A stretch of DNA of 56,113 nucleotides from Tomitella cavernea (GCF_016599145.1 NZ_JAENKO010000009.1:1-56113), one strand, 5' to 3'. Shown: positions 43,719 to 52,631, numbered from the stretch's first letter. The notes: a model not told the origin generated them from the sequence alone. Numbers and translations: made by a program.

Positions 43719-44642
43719 TCAGCCGATGCGGCCGGCGAGTCGACCGGCGAGCCCGATGGCCCTGTCGGCGAGTCCGGTGACGCGGCCGATCAGGTGGTCG
43801 GCGCCGCCGAACAGCGCGCCCGGATCGCCTGCGGACTGCGAGACTCCGTCGAGGATCTGCTCGGGCCGAGCGCCTTCTGCCCCGGCGGCCTGCTGAGTGA
43901 CGCCGGCGCCACCGCTGGATACTGAGGTGTGCTCGTGGGCGGACCATTGTCCGTAGTAGTTCTTGCGGATCGTGTTGAGGTCGATCCCGATTCCGTCTAC
44001 TTTGTCGGTGTCGATGGCGCGCTGGTGCAGATGCGCGGCGTCGTGGATGCGTCCCGCGCTTCCCCAGTCGTGCTGCCAAAAGTACGCGCCCACGCCGGCG
44101 GCGAGCGCCCGGTCGATGGTGGGCGCATTGCAGTAGACGCCGGTGCGGGCGTGGCCGAGCACGCTCTCGCAGCCCTGGAGGAACGGCAGCACCTGGGCGT
44201 CGAACTGTGCGCGGGTGGGGTTCGAGTCGATGGACATGTACAGGGGGGCGCCGTCGGGGCCGCCGGCTGCGCGGTGCAGTTCGAGTCCCCGCGTCGCGTG
44301 GCGGACCCCCGCTTCGTGCCCGCCGAGCCAGTCGGAGGTGTCGCCCTTTCCGTACTGGTAGCACGAGACGACCTCCAGCCCCGCGTCCTGCAGCGCGTCG
44401 GCCTCGCTACGGGCCATGGGCTTGCCGGCCATCCAATCGGCCCGTGCGTCCGAGCAGTAGCGGATGGCGCCCGTGTAGCCGGCCGCCCGGATGGATCGGG
44501 CGGACGGGACGCCTGCGGAGTAGTCGATGAGGGTGCCCAGCCCTTCGGCCCGGGCGGCGGGAGCCGCAATGAACGCCAGGCCGGCGGCGGCGGTGGCTCC
44601 GGTGACGAGCGTGCGCAGCGCATCGCGACGAGACAGTTCCAC
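43719..44642 (-). CDS. Tat-exported DUF1906 glycoside-hydrolase-like protein (Rv2525c type)
   Basis: A 307-aa exported protein. The Tat signal is explicit: MELSRRDALRTLVTGATAAAGLAFIAAPAARAEG, with the SRRDAL twin-arginine motif and an ARA cleavage site. The mature part is a TIM-barrel-like DUF1906 domain starting GTLIDYSAGVPSARSIRAAGYTGAIRYCSDARADW, with acidic residues in DYS and SIDSN that could be catalytic. Rv2525c of M. tuberculosis is a Tat substrate linked to cell-wall properties. The C-terminal ~60 residues are Gly/Ala-rich and extra to the domain. It depends on the Tat machinery, whose TatB subunit is encoded at 1344. Confidence 0.9.
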   Translation of the reverse strand: MELSRRDALRTLVTGATAAAGLAFIAAPAARAEGLGTLIDYSAGVPSARSIRAAGYTGAIRYCSDARADWMAGKPMARSEADALQDAGLEVVSCYQYGKGDTSDWLGGHEAGVRHATRGLELHRAAGGPDGAPLYMSIDSNPTRAQFDAQVLPFLQGCESVLGHARTGVYCNAPTIDRALAAGVGAYFWQHDWGSAGRIHDAAHLHQRAIDTDKVDGIGIDLNTIRKNYYGQWSAHEHTSVSSGGAGVTQQAAGAEGARPEQILDGVSQSAGDPGALFGGADHLIGRVTGLADRAIGLAGRLAGRIG

Positions 44643-44785
44643 GGTGACCTCCCACCGGACCCGGTCCGGGTATGCGTTGTTACGCGAGTGATGGTTGTTG
44701 TGTAGAAGTCAACTATTGATGCTCGCGTGTTGCAAGTGAAATCTGTGAAAAGTGGGAACGCGTGCGCGCTGTACTGGCGGGTCGG

Positions 44786-45595
44786 TCAGTCTCCGGTACC
44801 CGGAACCACGGGGGTGACGTCGAGTTGCGTCACGTTGGGGGAGGAAGTCGCACAGCCGGTGCTCGCGCGTGGGAGGACCACCGAACCGGTGTCTCCCGGC
44901 GGGTATACCCGTATGCCCGACACAGGGGTCGGTTCGCACTCCTCGGCCGGATAGTTCCGCACGTTGGCCGCGCGCACCTGGGACGAGGCGCTCTGTCCCG
45001 GCTTCAGCAGCACGGTCTGGCCCGGGCGCGGCGAGCGCACTGCGGCGGACCCCACCTGTGTCTCGCCGTCCGCCCCCACGTAGGAGACGCCCGGGAACCC
45101 GAACAACGTGCACGGCCCGGAGGAGGTGTTGGTGAATACCAGCGTGAGGATGATCGACCCCGCGGCGGCGCCCACTCGTCCGAAGCCCACGTCCAGCGCA
45201 TCGGCGGGGCAGGCCGGAGCCGGTGCAGCGGAAGGCGGGCCGGCGGTCGGCGACGCGGGGGGCGACGACGCGGGTGGCAGCGCTGCGGACAGCGTGGTGA
45301 CGGGCGTGGGGATGGCCTGCGGAGTCCGTTCCGCCCGGCTGGGCGGCGTCGCGCGCGCCTGAAGGGAGGGGATCGTCGTCTCCTGCGCGGAAGGATCGGT
45401 GATGGCGCTTTCGCAGCCGGTGAGCGTGACGGCCGACGCGAGGGCCAGCGCCCCTGCCGCGAGCGCCCGGATGTTCCTGCGGCGCCGCCGGTCCGGACGG
45501 TGCGGGCAGTGCCGGAGGCCGCGCCCGCGGGCAGCACGCGACCCCGCCCGCGAGGCCGCGCGCCTGGGGGCCGAGTGCCGCGCCGGTCTCCTCAT
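44786..45595 (-). CDS. DUF4232 lipoprotein with long Arg-rich N-terminus
   Basis: A 269-aa predicted lipoprotein. The mature half is a DUF4232 beta-sandwich ([52 protein letters not shown] region) preceded by a Ser/Pro/Thr-rich linker. The lipobox is LTGC with Cys at residue 61, unusually far from the start: the first 43 residues are strongly Arg-rich. I find no ATG, GTG or TTG nearer the hydrophobic segment, so either this long N-region is real or an unusual start is used. Function unknown; the domain is common in exported actinobacterial proteins. Confidence 0.8.
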   Translation of the reverse strand: MRRPARHSAPRRAASRAGSRAARGRGLRHCPHRPDRRRRRNIRALAAGALALASAVTLTGCESAITDPSAQETTIPSLQARATPPSRAERTPQAIPTPVTTLSAALPPASSPPASPTAGPPSAAPAPACPADALDVGFGRVGAAAGSIILTLVFTNTSSGPCTLFGFPGVSYVGADGETQVGSAAVRSPRPGQTVLLKPGQSASSQVRAANVRNYPAEECEPTPVSGIRVYPPGDTGSVVLPRASTGCATSSPNVTQLDVTPVVPGTGD

Positions 45596-45731
45596 GTCTC
45601 CCAGGCTACGCGGAGCAGGACCGGGCCAGGGGGACGACGCGGCTCAGGGCGGGACACGTGCCGCCCGTGCCGCCCGCGTGCGGCACGGGGATAGGCTGGG
45701 GACGGCGCAGGGAGCACAGAAAGGAGCCGGC

Positions 45732-46583
45732 GTGGACGGTCCGGAGTTGCTGCCCCACCCGCTCGCCGGAGGAGCATTTCCCTCTCCGGTTCCGCCCGGC
45801 ATAGGGTGGCCGGGCGATCCGGCCGATTCGTCCACTCCTGTCGCGGCGACCCCCGGGGAGGTCGCGTCGCTCGCCGCCGGAGCGGTCGACCTCCACGCGC
45901 TTGACGCGCGGATCTCGGTGTGCCGGGCCTGCCCGCGGCTCGTCTCCTGGCGCGAAGAGGCGGCGGTGGCCAAGCGCAAGTCATTCGCCGATCAGCCCTA
46001 TTGGGGCCGCCCGGTGCCCGGGTTCGGTGACGAGGCTCCCGAGATCCTGGTGGTGGGGCTCGCGCCGGCGGCGAACGGCTCCAACCGCACTTCGCGGATG
46101 TTCACCGGGGACCGTGCCGGCGACTGGCTCTATGCGGCGCTGTGCCGGGCGGGCTTCGCCGCCATCCCCACGAGCACGCACGTGGGGGACGGTCAGCGCC
46201 TGCAGCGCGCGCGGATCATGTCCGCGGTGCGGTGCGCGCCGCCGGGCAACAAGCCCACGACGGCCGAGCGTGACGCCTGCGCGCCCTGGATGGCGGCCGA
46301 GCTCGCGGAAGTCCTGCCGACGGTGCGCGTCATCGTCGCACTCGGAGGGTACGGCTGGGACGCGGTGCTGCGCTCACTGCGCGATGCCGGAGTGCGAATA
46401 CCCAGGCCCAAGCCGCGGTTCGGGCACGGTGCGCGGACCGCGGTGGAATTGTCCGGCGGTCGCTGCATCAGCGTGCTCGGCTGCTTCCACCCGAGCCAGC
46501 AGAACACCTTCACCGGCAGATTGACGGAAAAGATGCTCGACGAACTTTTCGCGGATGCGCGCGCACTGTGCGCGCCCGAATAG
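45732..46583 (+). CDS. udgB: Type-5 uracil-DNA glycosylase UdgB
   Basis: Removes uracil, and in this family also hypoxanthine or ethenocytosine, from DNA. The 283-aa protein has the 4Fe-4S cysteines beginning with SVCRACPRL, motif [20 protein letters not shown], and the closing motif [13 protein letters not shown], in the order of Rv1259 UdgB. In motif A the usual His (GLAPAAHG) is Asn here. The GTG start has AAGGAG five bases upstream. An N-terminal extension of ~55 residues rich in Pro precedes the domain. It is divergent from the DUF4232 gene and converges on the CobW operon. Confidence 0.93.
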   Translation: MDGPELLPHPLAGGAFPSPVPPGIGWPGDPADSSTPVAATPGEVASLAAGAVDLHALDARISVCRACPRLVSWREEAAVAKRKSFADQPYWGRPVPGFGDEAPEILVVGLAPAANGSNRTSRMFTGDRAGDWLYAALCRAGFAAIPTSTHVGDGQRLQRARIMSAVRCAPPGNKPTTAERDACAPWMAAELAEVLPTVRVIVALGGYGWDAVLRSLRDAGVRIPRPKPRFGHGARTAVELSGGRCISVLGCFHPSQQNTFTGRLTEKMLDELFADARALCAPE

Positions 46584-46600
46584 TCCGGGGAGGCCAAGGC

Positions 46601-46630
46601 CGCCCCGGGCCGGTCGGTCGTCCCGGGGCG
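46601..46630. terminator. Bidirectional hairpin between udgB and the CobW operon
   Basis: CGCCCCGGG (46601-46609) pairs perfectly with CCCGGGGCG (46622-46630) around a 12-nt loop in the 61-bp convergent gap. Confidence 0.6.
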
Positions 46631-46644
46631 ATCGCGATAAAGGG

Positions 46645-47733
46645 TCAATCGAGATAGCGCAGTATCGAGAGCATCGCCTGCTCGTCCGGCGGCTCGTCCG
46701 GCTGTGTCCGGCACGCATCCAGCGCCGCGACCAGTGCCTGTTCGTCGATGCCCGTCCCGATCGCGACAAGGCGGGTGCCGGAGGCGGCCGGGCCGTCGGC
46801 GTCGCGGCGGGGTGCTTCTGCGGCGCCGACGGAACGCCGCCGGGCGTGGATGTATCGGCCGACGGTCTGGATCTCGAACGATCCGCAATCGTCCGGGTCC
46901 GCGAGCGCAACTACGCCTTTGGTCCGGTACAGGCCCGCTGGAGCGTCCTCGAGCAGCGCGGCCAGCCGCCGCGGGTGCAGCGGTCCTTCGTGGACGTAGG
47001 AGACGGTGTCGTATCCGGCGTGCGGATGCGGGGAAGCGTATTGTGCTTTGCCGCCGCTCGTCGCGCCCTTGTGCGCGGACTCGCGCAACAGGTCGTCGAG
47101 CGTCATCTGACGGGGCAGGTCCGGCGCTGCGACGGCGCCGCGTTCGTCGAACAGCAGCGCCGGATCGATGCGGCCGTGGGCCGCCTCGACCACGGGGACC
47201 GGACCGCACAGCGACGTGATCGTCCCGCGGACCGCGGCAAGTTCGGCGGGGGAGGCCTGGTCGGTCTTTCCGATGACCACGAGGTCGGCAAGCCGCACGT
47301 GGGCGTCGAGTTCCGGGTGCCGCCGGCGGGTGTCGGGGAAGGCGGCTGCGTCGACCACCTCGACCAGCCCGCCGTACCGGAACGCGCGCGATGCGCCGCC
47401 GACCACCATGCGGATGAGGCTCCGCGGCTCTGCGAGCCCGCTGGCCTCGATCACGATCGCGTCGACGCCGCGGGATGCGCGGGCGATGCGGGTGAGGGCG
47501 GATTCGAGTTCATCTCCCTCCACTGCACAGCACACGCATCCGTTTCCGAGATCGACCACTCCGTCGACCTGCCCCGCCACGAGCAATGCGTCGATCCCGA
47601 CGGCGCCGAAATCGTTGACGATGACGCCGAGTCGGACCCCGATCGTGTTCGACAGCAGGTGGTTGAGAAGCGTCGTCTTGCCCGCGCCGAGGAATCCGGC
47701 CAGCACGACCACCGGTACAGGCGCCGCGGTCAC
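46645..47733 (-). CDS. CobW/COG0523-family metal-chaperone GTPase
   Basis: A 362-aa G3E GTPase that delivers zinc, cobalt or another metal to target proteins. It shows the P-loop LAGFLGAGKTTLLNHLL, the metal-binding GNGCVCCAVEG (Cys-x-Cys-Cys), switch IEASGLAEP, the base motif VVIGKTDQ and the C-terminal CobW domain (YVHEGPLHPRRLAALLEDAPAGLYRTKGVV). The GTG at 47733 overlaps the stop of the DUF309 gene by 4 nt. It is last in a TDT transporter-DUF309-CobW operon, which links metal handling to the transporter (inference). No zinc-uptake-regulator site was recognised. Confidence 0.9.
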   Translation of the reverse strand: MTAAPVPVVVLAGFLGAGKTTLLNHLLSNTIGVRLGVIVNDFGAVGIDALLVAGQVDGVVDLGNGCVCCAVEGDELESALTRIARASRGVDAIVIEASGLAEPRSLIRMVVGGASRAFRYGGLVEVVDAAAFPDTRRRHPELDAHVRLADLVVIGKTDQASPAELAAVRGTITSLCGPVPVVEAAHGRIDPALLFDERGAVAAPDLPRQMTLDDLLRESAHKGATSGGKAQYASPHPHAGYDTVSYVHEGPLHPRRLAALLEDAPAGLYRTKGVVALADPDDCGSFEIQTVGRYIHARRRSVGAAEAPRRDADGPAASGTRLVAIGTGIDEQALVAALDACRTQPDEPPDEQAMLSILRYLD

Positions 47734-48302
47734 CGCAGTTCCCCTTGGCCGGAGTCGTCTCCCGCGGTATCACTGCGCAGCCGCGGTGGTTCGATCCACA
47801 ACGGTCGGGGCGGGGTGCCGGTGCGGTCGAGACGCGTCGACCACCCGGCACACCAGGCCCGGATCCCGGGCACGTCGATGCCGTACGGCGGCGTCGCAGC
47901 GAACGGTGCGATCGTGACGGCGGCGCGGTCCAGCACCGCCGCCGCCCCAGCCGGATTCCCGCGGGCCGCATGCGTGATCCCGACCGCGAGCTGTGCGAGG
48001 CCGCGCCACAACGGCCTGTCGGCGCCCGTCGTCTGCTTCCAATGATCCTCGAACACGTCGTGCGCGTGGAACGGACGGTGCCGGTCCAGCAGATCCTGGC
48101 CCAGTTCCAACGTCTGGCCCGGAGTGCGGACGATGCCTTCCGGCTGGCGGGGAACACCGGACGCGCCGTGCGGGAGCGGCCGGCCGAGGGCGTCGCGGGG
48201 GCGGTCGTTCTGGGCGCGCCCGCGGTCGTCGCGTGCGCGTGGCCGGCGCGGCGTATCGCCGTCGTGTGGGGAGCTGCGCTGCTCGGGGTTGTGGCGGGTC
48301 AC
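47730..48302 (-). CDS. DUF309 domain protein
   Basis: A 190-aa protein with a C-terminal DUF309 helical repeat: RPFHAHDVFEDHWKQTTGADRPLWRGLAQLAVGITHAARGNPAGAAAVLDRA. The preceding RPRDALGRPLPHGASGVPRQPEGIVRTPGQTLELG segment is the typical actinobacterial N-terminal part. No activity is known. The start (GTG 48302) and stop (47730) each overlap the neighbouring genes by 4 nt, so it is translated together with the TDT transporter and the CobW GTPase. The longer open frame running to 49157 is antisense-frame noise over the transporter. Confidence 0.85.
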   Translation of the reverse strand: MTRHNPEQRSSPHDGDTPRRPRARDDRGRAQNDRPRDALGRPLPHGASGVPRQPEGIVRTPGQTLELGQDLLDRHRPFHAHDVFEDHWKQTTGADRPLWRGLAQLAVGITHAARGNPAGAAAVLDRAAVTIAPFAATPPYGIDVPGIRAWCAGWSTRLDRTGTPPRPLWIEPPRLRSDTAGDDSGQGELR

Positions 48303-49354
48303 GAGTGCATTGTGCGTGATCGTGCCGCAAGCCGGGCGGAGGCCAGCTGGGTGAACAGTACCGCGCAGGTCACAGCCCATACGGCAAGCGCCGCCCACGC
48401 TTCCCATCGACCGACGTCCGTGAGCCAGCCGGTGCCGTGGATGGTGCCGAGCTGCCTGCTGGCCTCGCCGTACATGCCGATCGGAAACACCATCGACCAC
48501 CATGCCGTCCGAAAACGGGGAACGCCGGGGCGCCGCGACAGCTGCCAGACGAACAGCCCGATGAGAAGCGGGACAAGCCATGTGGCGAAGGACCACAGGA
48601 CCATGGAGACGGTCGCGACCACGTCCGGCTCCAGGAGGGACTGTTCCGAGCTCAGCTCCAGGATCTGCGCCCCGGCGAGGACCGTGATCGCCGCCGAGCC
48701 CATGAAGATCCAGTAAGGGGCCACGGTTTCGCGCGGCGCGAGACGGTGCAGCATCAGGCGGGAGAACTCGAGCGACGCGATGAGCCCGAACTTCACCACG
48801 CCCACCGACCAGCACAGTGCAGCGAACGTCGCCAGGCCGTGGGAGCCGAAATGGGTGGCGTACGCGCCGCACACCACGGCGACGGACTGTGTCGACACGA
48901 CCCAGAGGAACCAGGTGCCGTCGACTTGCGACAGCTCGTCGGCGAAGGAGACGCGTTTCTCCGTGGCCGCCGCGGCGACGGCGCGCGCGGTGACTGTGTA
49001 GCCGAGGACCACCCACGAGGCTATGGATATGACGACGAACGCCAGCGCGGCGATCCGGAACCCGAGGAACGCATAGTGCGCCCCGAGCACACCCGACGCG
49101 GCCACGAAGGTCAGCGTCATGAAGCCGCCGTCGCCTGCCGCCCGGTGATGCTCCCAACGGAACGCCACCCGCACCGTGAGAGTGAAGTACGTCACGTTCG
49201 CGATCGTGAACAACACCGCCGCGGCGATGTGTGCGCCGGAGTTGAGGATCGCCGTGGAGACGATCCCCGTGGCCATGACGAAGGCGAAGGCTCCGCGCCA
49301 GGGATCCCTCGGAGCGATGTCGGGGTCCGGGGAGGTATCTGTCGACGTCGGCAC
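48299..49354 (-). CDS. TDT-family transporter (tellurite-resistance/dicarboxylate type)
   Basis: A 351-aa membrane protein with about ten helices, from WRGAFAFVMATGIVSTAIL to AALAVWAVTCAVLFTQLAS. The MATGIVS start and the SMVFPIGMYGEASRQLG block place it in the TDT family (TehA, SSU1 sulfite exporters, Mae1 malate permeases). Cargo cannot be set by eye: sulfite, C4-dicarboxylate or another anion is possible. It heads an operon with DUF309 and CobW genes through 4-nt overlaps and diverges from the pnt operon. Confidence 0.87.
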   Translation of the reverse strand: MPTSTDTSPDPDIAPRDPWRGAFAFVMATGIVSTAILNSGAHIAAAVLFTIANVTYFTLTVRVAFRWEHHRAAGDGGFMTLTFVAASGVLGAHYAFLGFRIAALAFVVISIASWVVLGYTVTARAVAAAATEKRVSFADELSQVDGTWFLWVVSTQSVAVVCGAYATHFGSHGLATFAALCWSVGVVKFGLIASLEFSRLMLHRLAPRETVAPYWIFMGSAAITVLAGAQILELSSEQSLLEPDVVATVSMVLWSFATWLVPLLIGLFVWQLSRRPGVPRFRTAWWSMVFPIGMYGEASRQLGTIHGTGWLTDVGRWEAWAALAVWAVTCAVLFTQLASARLAARSRTMHS

Positions 49355-49458
49355 GCGGATCAGCCTATGGGCGTCGGCGTGGATCGGCAGCTGATTGCAC
49401 CCCCGTCCGCGGGTACCCGGGCATGCGGATGGGACCGCAACGAGCGTGCCGGGGGGCT

Positions 49459-49473
49459 GCTGACATAATCAGC
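49459..49473. promoter_or_regulatory. Inverted repeat GCTGA-CATAA-TCAGC
   Basis: A 15-bp dyad with a CATAAT -10-like centre, 104 bp upstream of the TDT gene start and ~70 bp upstream of the pnt promoter. Possible operator for either operon. Confidence 0.35.
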
Positions 49474-49516
49474 GGATATCGGGTTGATTGCGAAGGACAG
49501 TGTTACCCATCGGTTT

Positions 49517-49544
49517 TTGCGGCAGACCCGCCGCTGGTTATAGT
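49517..49544 (+). promoter_or_regulatory. Promoter of the pnt operon
   Basis: -35 TTGCGG (49517-49522), 16-bp spacer, -10 TATAGT (49539-49544). The leader to the TTG start at 49703 would be about 150 nt and would include the 18-bp repeats. Confidence 0.5.
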
Positions 49545-49630
49545 CACCCGATCCCCGGGGCATATGCGGACACGATCCGCGCCGCGGGTGCGGCCACCCC
49601 GCGGGGGACTCTTCAGATCGCGAGCACGAC

Positions 49631-49684
49631 GCAGGTCGAAAGCGCAAAGCAAGTCGAAAGCACAAAGCAGGTCGAAAGCACAAC
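49631..49684 (+). repeat. Three tandem 18-bp A-rich repeats in the pnt leader
   Basis: Units at 49631-49648, 49649-49666 and 49667-49684 share GCARGTCGAAAGCRCAAM. A decayed fourth begins at 49685 (GTAGAAAG). They end 18 bp before the pntAA start and stand out as A-rich in a GC-rich genome. All three forward frames are open through them, but no supported start codon precedes them in the pntAA frame. Confidence 0.85.
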
Positions 49685-49702
49685 GTAGAAAGTTTCAGAC
49701 AC

Positions 49703-50818
49703 TTGGATTCAGCACAGAGCGGTAAGGCTCAGGGTGCCGTGGTGGGCGTGGTTCGGGAGACGAACGACGGCGAGCGCCGCGTCGCTTTGGTGCCGAAGGT
49801 AGTGGGCAAACTGGCCGGCAAGGGCGTGAAGGTGGTCGTCGAGGCGGGCGCAGGTGAGAGCGCGCTGATCCCGGACGACGCCTATGTCGAGGCCGGAGCG
49901 GAGATCGGGGACCCCTGGGAGTCCGAGGTCGTGGTCAAGGTAGCCGCGCCGAATGCGGGCGAGCTGACCCGTATGCACTCGGGGCAGACCCTGATCGGAT
50001 TCCTCAATCCGCGCGGCAACGCCGACGGCGTTCAGGAACTCGCCGCGGCCGGCGTCCACGCGTTCGCGGTGGAAGCGATTCCGCGGATCTCGCGTGCACA
50101 GGCCATGGACGCGCTGTCCTCGCAGGGCAACGTGTCCGGCTACAAGGCGGTGATCGTCGCGGCGACGGAATCGACCCGGTTCTTCCCGATGCTCACCACT
50201 GCGGCGGGCACCGTGAAGCCGGCCACAGTGCTGGTCCTCGGCGTCGGCGTGGCAGGCCTGCAGGCGCTGGCCACGGCCAAGCGGCTCGGCGGCAGGCCCA
50301 CCGGCTACGACGTGCGCCCGGAGGTGGCCGACCAGGTGCGTTCCGTGGGTGCGCAGTGGCTCGATCTGGGCATCGACGCCGCAGGCGAAGGCGGTTACGC
50401 CCGCGAGCTCACCGAGGCCGAACGCGATCAGCAGCAGCAGGCGCTCGAGGACGCCATCAAGGGGTTCGACGTGGTGATCACCACGGCGCTGGTGCCCGGC
50501 CGTCCCGCTCCGCGCCTGGTGACGGCCGCCGCGGTCGAAGGCATGCGCCCCGGCAGCGTGATCGTCGACCTCGCCGGCGAGACCGGCGGCAACTGCGAGC
50601 TCACCGAGCCCGGACAGACCGTCGTCAAGCATGGGGTGACCATCGCGTCGCCGCTGAACCTTCCGGCGACGATGCCGGAACATGCGAGCGAGCTGTATTC
50701 GCGCAACGTCCAGGAGCTGCTCGAGCTGATGCTCGACGACGACGCGCGCCTGGCCCCGGATTTCTCGGACGAGATCCTCGCGGCGGCCTGCGTCACCCGC
50801 GCGAAGGAGGACAACTGA
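49703..50818 (+). CDS. pntAA: NAD(P) transhydrogenase alpha subunit, soluble part
   Basis: NAD(H)-binding domain I of the proton-translocating transhydrogenase, which drives NADP+ reduction by NADH with the proton gradient. The 371-aa protein starts VVGVVRETNDGERRVALVPK and has LIGFLNPRGNADGV, SRAQAMDALSSQGNVSGYKAV and the Rossmann VLGVGVAGLQALATAKRLG. The operon splits alpha into two genes, as in mycobacteria and Rhodospirillum. The start is probably TTG 49703, preceded by AGAAAG; a GTG at 49739 is the main alternative. The stop TGATG overlaps the pntAB start by one base. Confidence 0.93.
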   Translation: MDSAQSGKAQGAVVGVVRETNDGERRVALVPKVVGKLAGKGVKVVVEAGAGESALIPDDAYVEAGAEIGDPWESEVVVKVAAPNAGELTRMHSGQTLIGFLNPRGNADGVQELAAAGVHAFAVEAIPRISRAQAMDALSSQGNVSGYKAVIVAATESTRFFPMLTTAAGTVKPATVLVLGVGVAGLQALATAKRLGGRPTGYDVRPEVADQVRSVGAQWLDLGIDAAGEGGYARELTEAERDQQQQALEDAIKGFDVVITTALVPGRPAPRLVTAAAVEGMRPGSVIVDLAGETGGNCELTEPGQTVVKHGVTIASPLNLPATMPEHASELYSRNVQELLELMLDDDARLAPDFSDEILAAACVTRAKEDN

Positions 50819-51123
50819 TGTACACCGGACTATTGGCGAACATCGCGATCCTGGTGCTGGCCGGGTTCGTCGGCTTCGCCGTGATCTCGAAGGTCCCGAA
50901 CACCCTGCACACTCCGCTGATGTCGGGTACCAACGCCATCCACGGCATCGTGGTGCTCGGCGCCCTGGTCGTGCTCGGTTCGCTGCCGGCGGACGCAGGT
51001 TGGGGCGTGCGGATCATCGCGTTCGTGGCGCTGGTGTTCGGCACGCTCAACGTGATCGGCGGCTTCGCCGTCACCGACCGCATGCTGGGCATGTTCAAGG
51101 GTAAGAAGGAGGCGGCCAAGTGA
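50818..51123 (+). CDS. pntAB: NAD(P) transhydrogenase alpha subunit, membrane part
   Basis: A 101-aa membrane protein with three helices (LLANIAILVLAGFVGFAVI, IHGIVVLGALVVLGSL, IIAFVALVFGTLNVIGGFAV) forming half of the proton channel domain II. KVPNTLHTPLMSGTNAIHGI is the conserved loop. ATG 50818 overlaps the pntAA stop, and GAAGGAGG lies just upstream. The GTG of pntB overlaps its end. Confidence 0.94.
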   Translation: MYTGLLANIAILVLAGFVGFAVISKVPNTLHTPLMSGTNAIHGIVVLGALVVLGSLPADAGWGVRIIAFVALVFGTLNVIGGFAVTDRMLGMFKGKKEAAK

Positions 51124-52631
51124 TCCTTGCTGCTGCGCACACCGCCAGCGAGGGGCTGCACTACACCGTCCTCGCTCTCTACATCGTCGCATTCGGCATG
51201 TTCATCTACGGCCTGATGGGTCTGACCGGTCCGAAGACCGCGGTCCGCGGAAACTGGATCGCCGCGGTGGGCATGCTCCTCGCGGTGGCCGCGACGCTGC
51301 TGCAGGTCTACAACGACGGCGCAGTCTCCGACGACGGCCACGGCCGGGTCGACGTGCCCGCGATCAACTGGATCCTCATCGCAGTGGGGCTCGTCCTGGG
51401 CGTCGTGCTCGGCGTCCCGCCGGCACTCAAGACCAAGATGACCGCGATGCCACAGCTCGTCGCCCTGTTCAACGGGGTCGGCGGCGGCACGGTCGCCCTG
51501 ATCGCCTGGGCCGAGGCCTCGGAGACGAATGGGTTCTTGAACTTCCACGGTGTCGAGCCGGCCTCGCCGATGGTGGTGGGGTCGCTGATCGCAGCGATCA
51601 TCGGTTCGATCTCGTTCTGGGGTTCGCTGGTGGCGTTCTCCAAGCTGCAGGAGGTCATGCCCAAGGGCCTCGAGAAGTTCGCCACCGGCAACGCAAAGCT
51701 GTTCCAGCTGGCCAACATGGTGTTGCTGATCGTCTCGATCGCCCTCGCCGTGGTGATGGGCGTGCGCGCGGCGACCAATGACGGTTCGTCGATCTGGTGG
51801 ATGGTGGGCCTGCTCATTGCGGCCGGCATCATGGGCCTGTTCGTGGTGCTGCCGATCGGTGGCGCCGACATGCCGGTGGTGATCTCGCTGCTCAACGCGA
51901 TGACCGGACTTTCGGCGGCTGCGGCGGGTATTGCGCTCGACAACACGGCGCTCATCGTCGCCGGCATGATCGTCGGAGCCTCCGGTTCGATCCTGACCAA
52001 TCTCATGGCCAAGGCGATGAACCGGTCGATCCCGGCGATCGTGTTCGGCGCGTTCGGCGGCGGCGACGCGGCCGCGGGCCCGGTCGGCGATGCGGGCGGC
52101 ACGGTCAAGTCCACCTCGGCGGCGGATGCCGCGATCCAGATGGCCTACGCCAACCAGGTGATCGTGGTGCCCGGCTACGGCCTGGCCGTGGCGCAGGCGC
52201 AGCACACGGTCAAGGAGATGGCCAGCCTGCTCGAGGAGAAGGGCGTCGAGGTCAAGTACGCAATCCACCCGGTTGCCGGCCGTATGCCGGGGCACATGAA
52301 CGTGCTGCTCGCCGAGGCGGATGTGGAATACGACGCGATGAAGGAGATGGACGACGTCAACGGCGAGTTCGGCCGCACCGATGTCGCGATCGTCATCGGC
52401 GCCAACGACGTCACCAACCCGGCGGCGCGCAACGATCCGTCGAGTCCGATCCACGGAATGCCGATCCTCAACGTCGATCAGGCGCGCTCGACGATCGTGC
52501 TCAAGCGCTCGATGAGCACCGGCTACGCGGGCATCGACAACCCGCTGTTCTACGCGGACGGCACCTCGATGCTCTTCGGTGATGCGAAGAAGTCCGTCGA
52601 GTCCGTCATCGAAGAGCTCAAGGGCCTCTGA
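51120..52631 (+). CDS. pntB: NAD(P) transhydrogenase beta subunit
   Basis: A 503-aa subunit with the remaining membrane helices of domain II (residues ~10-300, ending near ALDNTALIVAGMIVGASGSILTNLMAKAMNRS) and the NADP(H)-binding domain III. Domain III carries VIVVPGYGLAVAQAQHTV, HPVAGRMPGHMNVLLAEADV and GANDVTNPAARNDPSSPI, with KRSMSTGYAGIDNPLFY near the end. GTG 51120 overlaps the pntAB stop by 4 nt. Together with malic enzyme it balances NADPH supply. Confidence 0.96.
   Translation: MILAAAHTASEGLHYTVLALYIVAFGMFIYGLMGLTGPKTAVRGNWIAAVGMLLAVAATLLQVYNDGAVSDDGHGRVDVPAINWILIAVGLVLGVVLGVPPALKTKMTAMPQLVALFNGVGGGTVALIAWAEASETNGFLNFHGVEPASPMVVGSLIAAIIGSISFWGSLVAFSKLQEVMPKGLEKFATGNAKLFQLANMVLLIVSIALAVVMGVRAATNDGSSIWWMVGLLIAAGIMGLFVVLPIGGADMPVVISLLNAMTGLSAAAAGIALDNTALIVAGMIVGASGSILTNLMAKAMNRSIPAIVFGAFGGGDAAAGPVGDAGGTVKSTSAADAAIQMAYANQVIVVPGYGLAVAQAQHTVKEMASLLEEKGVEVKYAIHPVAGRMPGHMNVLLAEADVEYDAMKEMDDVNGEFGRTDVAIVIGANDVTNPAARNDPSSPIHGMPILNVDQARSTIVLKRSMSTGYAGIDNPLFYADGTSMLFGDAKKSVESVIEELKGL

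Larger units (their letters stand above)
49355..49702. other. 348-bp divergent region between the TDT and pnt operons
   Basis: No gene is supported here. It contains the inverted repeat GCTGA-N5-TCAGC at 49459-49473 with CATAAT at its centre, the pnt promoter at 49517-49544 and three 18-bp A-rich tandem repeats near the pntAA start. Confidence 0.6.

Noticed and set aside
48303-49157. Long N-terminal extension of the DUF309 protein
   Set aside because: It runs in the wrong frame across the TDT transporter. The GTGA overlap and family N-terminus place the start at 48302.
49631-49684. CRISPR-like array
   Set aside because: Units are only 18 bp, directly adjacent with no spacers, and no cas genes are near.
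49423-49725. Small open frames through the 18-bp repeats (QVESxK or RSKAQ repeats)
   Set aside because: No ribosome site, repeats give open frames in all phases, and the region reads as leader of pntAA. Kept only as a repeat.
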